Shown: piece after piece, positions 59,851 to 64,000 of the stretch
How the letters are laid out: the number at the start of each line of letters is the position of its first letter
How positions within the stretch are numbered: the stretch's first letter is position 1
From: Pseudacidobacterium ailaaui
GTDB lineage: Bacteria > Acidobacteriota > Terriglobia > Terriglobales > Acidobacteriaceae
Assembly: GCF_000688455.1 (NCBI RefSeq)
Contig: NZ_JIAL01000001.1
Location: 3,441,001 to 3,505,000 of the forward strand
Direction of reading: 5' to 3'
Length of the DNA: 64,000 nucleotides
Position numbers and translations under genes: made by a program
Notes under the pieces: model-generated
Told to the model about the DNA's origin: nothing
The model's database searches: none
The model's input: the letters and a program-made list of their open reading frames with translations, nothing else

Positions 59851-60047
59851 TGATTTTCTCCGTAATACGAAATTTGTTTACCACTCCGGAGCACCCGTGC
59901 TCCAGTTGCCGCCGAACCCTCGTGAAGTTTCCGATGTGCCCAGACCTGCACCCTTCACGCGCGCCCCTGCGGCGGATCCCGTTATGACCACCAGCCCACC
60001 ACACCTCACATCGCAGCGATCAGGCCGGCACCGTCCACAGGCGCCCA

Positions 60048-60587
60048 TCAGCCTGCGACTTCTGCAAACTTTTTCTGCTCGACTGCCTGATTGACAACCA
60101 CAGCCAAATCGCGTCCCGTAGCGTTGATGACCGTTGCCAGACGCTGGGCCGGGGCATTGATCAGGAAGAGCAGCTTCGAGAAGATCTCTTCCCTGCCGGG
60201 CATGGTGGCAAGCTGCTTAATCTCATCAACCGTAATCACCTTGCCATCAATGATGCCCAGCTTAAATGTAAATTCAGCGTTTTCCGCCACCCAGGTGGAA
60301 AGCGCCTTGGCCAGAGCGACCGGATCGCCGCTTGTATAAGCCACAGAAGAAACGCCCTTCAAGCCCTGAAGCGCCGCTTCAATCTGCGTCCCCTGCGCCG
60401 CACGGGCCGCCAACTTGTTCTTAAGAACACGGTAACGTCCTCCCGCAGCACGGACTGTCTTACGCAGCTCAAAATCCTGAGCCACAGTCAGCCTTGCAAA
60501 TGTGCCGATAATTGCACTGGTCGAACCCTGCAGCTCCTGAGCAAGCTGCGAAACCTTTTCTACCTTCTTCGCCTTGGTCAATGCCAT
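60048..60587 (-). CDS. rplJ: Ribosomal protein L10
   Basis: The 179-residue protein anchors L7/L12 dimers to 23S rRNA. The N-terminal domain (MALTKAKKVEKVSQLAQELQGS, RVLKNKLAARAAQGT) and C-terminal L12-binding helix are recognisable. A 196-base gap separates it from rplL, and a hairpin-rich 124-base leader separates it from rplA. Confidence 0.96.
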   Translation of the reverse strand: MALTKAKKVEKVSQLAQELQGSTSAIIGTFARLTVAQDFELRKTVRAAGGRYRVLKNKLAARAAQGTQIEAALQGLKGVSSVAYTSGDPVALAKALSTWVAENAEFTFKLGIIDGKVITVDEIKQLATMPGREEIFSKLLFLINAPAQRLATVINATGRDLAVVVNQAVEQKKFAEVAG

Positions 60588-60632
60588 GATATGCCTCTAG
60601 CTGTTTGCCTCTAGCCTGCCACTGAAATGCGT

Positions 60633-60694
60633 CGCGCTAATGCGCGGAACCCAAAGGCCCTCAATTTGCCTGCCGGCGGCTAGGGAACCGGCAG
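60633..60694 (-). promoter_or_regulatory. Hairpins in the rplA-rplJ spacer (possible L10 leader)
   Basis: CTGCCGG/CCGGCAG (60670-60676 with 60688-60694) and CGCGC-TAAT-GCGCG (60633-60646) are two stems at the place where L10 autoregulatory leaders occur in other bacteria. I did not verify the conserved L10-binding bulge. Confidence 0.4.
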
Positions 60695-60711
60695 CTTAAG
60701 CCCCGCTCGAA

Positions 60712-61422
60712 TCAGGCCTTCGCGACCTGGTCCGCAATCGTCCCATCGAGCGGAATGCCAGGACCCATCGTCGAGCTGAGCGTAATCCCCTTGATGTATT
60801 TGCCCTTTGCAGCGGAGGGCTTTGCGCGCACTACGCTGGTAATAACGGTCAGAGCATTCTCCACCAGCTTTTCGGGCGGAAAGGAAATCTTGCCCACCGG
60901 AACATGCACCAAGGCCGTCTTGTCGGTGCGAAACTCGACCTTACCCGCCTTGATCTCTTTTACCGCCGAAGCAACATCGGTGGTCACAGTGCCCGTCTTG
61001 GGGTTCGGCATCAGGCCGCGAGGCCCGAGCACCTTACCCAGACGTCCGACAGACTTCATCATGTCCGGAGTAGCAATCAGGGCATCGAAATCAGTCCAGT
61101 TCTCTTTCTGGATCTTTTCGACCAGCTCATCGCCGCCTACGATATCCGCGCCGGCCGATTCGGCCTCGCGCAGCTTCTCGCCGGAAGTGATCACAGCCAC
61201 CTTCTTGGTCTTACCCAAACCATGCGGCAGCACGACGGTACCGCGCACCATCTGATCGGCGTGGCGGGGATCCACACCCAGGCGGAGCGTCAGATCCACA
61301 GTTTCATCAAATTTCGCAAATTTCACCTTCTGCAGAAGCGGAACAGCTTCCTGCAGGGCATAGGGGCGCTTTTCGACAGCAGCACGCGCCTTCGCAATAT
61401 TTTTGCTGACTTTTCTGGCCAT
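60712..61422 (-). CDS. rplA: Ribosomal protein L1
   Basis: The 236-residue protein has standard L1 motifs: [45 protein letters not shown] and the [14 protein letters not shown] strand. It binds 23S rRNA at the L1 stalk and often its own mRNA. The ATG at 61422 gives the conserved start MARKVSKN, with GAGG upstream. It is the first gene here: no rplK precedes it on this strand. Confidence 0.96.
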   Translation of the reverse strand: MARKVSKNIAKARAAVEKRPYALQEAVPLLQKVKFAKFDETVDLTLRLGVDPRHADQMVRGTVVLPHGLGKTKKVAVITSGEKLREAESAGADIVGGDELVEKIQKENWTDFDALIATPDMMKSVGRLGKVLGPRGLMPNPKTGTVTTDVASAVKEIKAGKVEFRTDKTALVHVPVGKISFPPEKLVENALTVITSVVRAKPSAAKGKYIKGITLSSTMGPGIPLDGTIADQVAKA

Positions 61423-61512
61423 GTATCCTCGTCTCCCACCGCACAGCCGATTTTGCTGGCTGGCCGTGGTACAGTTGACTTGCCCTGGGCTGGCACCCAA
61501 AGCACTCTTTCA

Positions 61513-61541
61513 AGTATGCAGGAAACGAGCGTTTTGCGCAA
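61513..61541 (-). promoter_or_regulatory. Promoter of the rplA-rpoC cluster
   Basis: On the minus strand TTGCGC (61541-61536), 17 bases, then CATACT (61518-61513) form a promoter about 90 bases before rplA. Its presence explains how the cluster is transcribed without an upstream rplK operon. The rest of the 317-base divergent spacer to tig holds nothing else recognised. Confidence 0.5.
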
Positions 61542-61739
61542 GAAATTGTGCAAACATTCTACGGTCCCGGAACATCCCAAGCCTTACCATTCCCATAGGC
61601 CTTCAACAAACCATGGTGAAGGAGTCGGCATGAAATGGACGCCGGCAAGATATGCACAGCCCTTCTTTTCCGCACGTTTGACCCTTTCATTCCAGGCCCG
61701 TACCATAAAGGGAGAAATCAGTCTGTTTTCTTTGCAGAA

Positions 61740-63158
61740 ATGGCATCTGAATTTGTCCCAACCGCCATTTCTGAAAAAGCAGAACAATCCTTGGAAGGCA
61801 TTACGTTGAGTTCAACAGAGACCATTGAGACCACCCCCGAAACAGGTTCCGAACAGGGCCACGACCACAGCCATCACGGCTCCTCTGCCCCGAGCCTGAA
61901 TCCTGAATGCACCCGCGAAGTAGAAGTGGAAGTTCCTGCAGACGAGGTTTCACGAGCGTTCCTCAGCATCACCAAACGATATCAAAAGCAGGCGCGCATT
62001 CCGGGCTTCCGTGCTGGCAAGGTGCCTGAGTCAGTCATCCGAAAGAAGTTTTCCGACCTAATCCGGCAGGACGTGGTCGAGGCCGTGCTCCCTGCGCATT
62101 TCCGCGAAGCCATTGACAAGGCGGGGCTGAGGCCAGTCTCGCAACCGCAGGTAACAGACCTTCATCTGGAAGAAGGGGAGCCGCTCCGATTCAAGGCTGT
62201 TTTTGAGGTCGTTCCGGAATTTTCGATCGCGGGCTATCAGGATGTCCGTATTCCCCGACCCGATACCGAATTGACCGAATCCGAACTGAATGCCGAACTG
62301 GAGCGCATTGTGGATTCGCGTTCGACGATGGAGCCGGTAACTGAAGATCGTCCGCTGGCAGATGGAGACTGGGCGCAGATTACCTTCCGCGGAGAATTCC
62401 AGGGCGAAGAAGAACAACAGCCGATTAGCGGCGAGGACGTGCTGCTGGAAGTGGGCGGCCAGAACACGCTGCCCGCCTTCAACGATGCTTTACGCGGAGC
62501 AAAACCAGGACAGCAACTCAAATTTGAAGTCGCCTATCCGGAGGATTTCGGAGAACGCCGGTTGGCTGGCAAAACCGTCTCGTACGAGATTGAAGTCAAG
62601 GGAATCAAGAAAAAGGTGCGCCCCGAACTGAACGACGAACTTGCCAGAGAGTTTGGGGAGTATGAAGGCCTGGAAGACTTCAAGCAAAAGCTGAAGGAAC
62701 ACCTGGCAAACGACAAGAAACGCAGGCTTGAGGCCGAGACCAAAGACAAGATTATCGAGACGTTACTCGGCAGATTCTCGTTCCCTGTTCCAGAATCACT
62801 GGTGCAGCAGCAGGTGGACGCCAGGCTTGACCGGGGTCTTCGTGCTCTTGCGGCCCAGGGAATGCGCACCGACGATATGCGCAAACTCAACTTCGAGCGT
62901 TTGCGAGAGGCCCAGCGGGATGCAGCCGTCAATGAAGTGAAGGGTTCCCTGCTGCTGGACCGCATTGCGGAGGAGGAAAAAGTTGAGGTCACAGATGCAG
63001 AACTGGACCGCGAACTGGAACTTTACTCCATGCAGACGCGCGAGCCACTGGAGAACCTACGTCGCCAATTGACGGAGAACGGTGGTATCGCTAGAATCCG
63101 TGAACAAATTCGTCGAGAAAAGACAGGCAATCTGCTTTATGAAAAGCTGACTGCTTAA
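61740..63158 (+). CDS. tig: Trigger factor chaperone with His-rich N-terminal extension
   Basis: The 472-residue ribosome-associated chaperone has the ribosome-binding tail with the signature ARIPGFRAGKVPESV, a FKBP-type prolyl isomerase domain (DGDWAQITFRGEF to KTVSYEIEVKGIKKKV) and a helical C-terminal chaperone region. About 45 residues precede the usual start of the fold and include GHDHSHHGS. The ATG at 61740 has no good ribosome-binding site. Frames open further to 61635, so the true start is not settled. It leads the tig-clpP-clpX cluster. Confidence 0.93.
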   Translation: MASEFVPTAISEKAEQSLEGITLSSTETIETTPETGSEQGHDHSHHGSSAPSLNPECTREVEVEVPADEVSRAFLSITKRYQKQARIPGFRAGKVPESVIRKKFSDLIRQDVVEAVLPAHFREAIDKAGLRPVSQPQVTDLHLEEGEPLRFKAVFEVVPEFSIAGYQDVRIPRPDTELTESELNAELERIVDSRSTMEPVTEDRPLADGDWAQITFRGEFQGEEEQQPISGEDVLLEVGGQNTLPAFNDALRGAKPGQQLKFEVAYPEDFGERRLAGKTVSYEIEVKGIKKKVRPELNDELAREFGEYEGLEDFKQKLKEHLANDKKRRLEAETKDKIIETLLGRFSFPVPESLVQQQVDARLDRGLRALAAQGMRTDDMRKLNFERLREAQRDAAVNEVKGSLLLDRIAEEEKVEVTDAELDRELELYSMQTREPLENLRRQLTENGGIARIREQIRREKTGNLLYEKLTA

Positions 63159-63311
63159 ACCCTTGCGTCCATGCGCTCCGTTTTGCTGGCCAGCAGCAGA
63201 GAATGGCAGCGATGATCCTTTTTCTGCTGCGGGGCCTGGCAAAGGACGGTAGGTCACAACAAAACCGAAAGCGATCCGGGAGGTCTCGTTCCCGGGGTAA
63301 GAGTGGAGAAG

Positions 63312-63902
63312 ATGGCATTAGTACCCATGGTGATTGAGCAGACGAACCGGGGCGAGCGCGCCTACGATATTTATTCCCGTCTGCTGCGTGACAACATTAT
63401 TTTTCTGGGAACGCCGATTGACGATCAGGTGGCAAACCTGATCATCGCGCAGATGCTCTTCCTCTCGGCCGAGGATCCGGAGAAGGACATCCAGTTGTAC
63501 ATCAACTCCCCTGGCGGATCCATTACGGCAGGACTGGCCATCTATGACACAATGCAATTCATCAAGAACAATGTTGTGACCTATTGCATTGGACAGGCAG
63601 CGAGCATGGCAGCGACCCTGCTTCTGGCCGGGACCAAAGGGAAGCGTTTCGCGCTTCCAAACTCCCGCATTCTGATCCATCAGCCGTTAATGGGAGGACT
63701 TTCTGGCCAGGCAACCGACATTGATATTCATGCGCGAGAAATCATTCGCATCCGCGAAATTATGAATAAGCTGATGGCGAAACATACGGGGCAGCCCCTT
63801 GAGCGGATTGAACGCGACGTGGAGCGGGACTTCATCATGAACGCGCAACAAGCCAAGGAATATGGCATAGTGGATGAAATTATTGACAGGCCCCGAACCT
63901 GA
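63312..63902 (+). CDS. clpP: ATP-dependent Clp protease proteolytic subunit
   Basis: The 196-residue serine peptidase has [17 protein letters not shown], the nucleophile loop [13 protein letters not shown], the catalytic His in NSRILIHQP and an Asp in the DIDIHAREI region. It forms the proteolytic chamber served by ClpX. The ATG at 63312 ([22 protein letters not shown]) matches the family. A GTG three codons earlier is possible. It is 153 bases after tig and 39 before clpX. Confidence 0.97.
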   Translation: MALVPMVIEQTNRGERAYDIYSRLLRDNIIFLGTPIDDQVANLIIAQMLFLSAEDPEKDIQLYINSPGGSITAGLAIYDTMQFIKNNVVTYCIGQAASMAATLLLAGTKGKRFALPNSRILIHQPLMGGLSGQATDIDIHAREIIRIREIMNKLMAKHTGQPLERIERDVERDFIMNAQQAKEYGIVDEIIDRPRT

Positions 63903-63941
63903 AAATGAGTAAAAAGTAGTATGCTTAGGAGCAGGTAGCAC

Positions 63942-64000
63942 ATGAAAACGCGCACGGGACCCGACGATGCTCTCCGCTGCTCGTTCTGCCATAAGTCGCA
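63942..64000 (+). CDS. clpX: ClpX, N-terminal start (cut by window end)
   Basis: The first 19 codons read MKTRTGPDDALRCSFCHKS, with the first CXXC pair of the ClpX zinc-binding domain. AGGAG lies about 11 bases upstream. Position after clpP supports the call. The rest is outside the window. Confidence 0.85.
   Translation, partial: MKTRTGPDDALRCSFCHKS

Overview
The window reads as a chromosomal piece of an acidobacterium, most likely Acidobacteriaceae/Terriglobales. Two very long Oar-like TonB-dependent receptors carry an N-terminal carboxypeptidase-regulatory domain, and GH3 and GH29 glycosidases, a multiheme cytochrome, a TPR protein and an integrase family common in that phylum are also present. 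No taxonomic marker was compared against a database, so this is inference.

Layout. 1-10.7 kb: lactate oxidation (lutABC, lutC cut by the window edge), divergent from a GH3 enzyme that converges on a GH29 alpha-L-fucosidase; then a sulfate-assimilation operon (cysD-cysN-cysH-tauE) read leftward behind a leader that holds an intrinsic terminator. 10.7-21.2 kb: two TonB-dependent receptors flanking a DUF3467 protein, tRNA-Leu(UAG), a seven-heme cytochrome c and a TPR protein. 21.5-23.2 kb: a TetR regulator with two small membrane proteins.

23.2-47.0 kb is an accessory defence island bordered on the right by tRNA-Gly(CCC). From left to right it holds a truncated ArdC antirestriction gene with a tiny acidic partner; a frameshifted TrlF (PHP plus SMC-like ATPase); and a BREX-type remnant (brxL, frameshifted pglZ, an HExxH metallopeptidase, and the 3' part of an Eco57I/PglX-type methyltransferase) that ends at a palindromic breakpoint. 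Next comes a complete-looking type III CRISPR effector operon built on a Csx11-like Cas10 whose HD and palm motifs are both degenerate. It has four RAMP proteins (Cmr1, Cmr4 and two others), a Cmr5-like subunit, and an undescribed two-TM protein as its first gene. Upstream lie a decayed DUF499 ATPase, integrase and TrbI fragments, and an ECF41 sigma operon with the usual carboxymuconolactone decarboxylase / flavodoxin / epimerase partners, the epimerase being cut short. No cas1, cas2, cas6 or CRISPR array is visible, so the effector would need crRNA from elsewhere.

47.0-64.0 kb returns to core genome: an exported protein of unknown function; the leftward rplA-rplJ-rplL-rpoB-rpoC cluster (no rplK in front of rplA) with a strong terminator after rpoC and a long rplL-rpoB spacer; and, divergently, tig-clpP-clpX (clpX cut by the window end).

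Integrity is uneven. About 9 kb of rpoBC and 8 kb of type III genes are free of frameshifts, while trlF, pglZ, the DUF499 gene and the integrase carry single-base indels, so decay looks selective unless it is local sequencing error.
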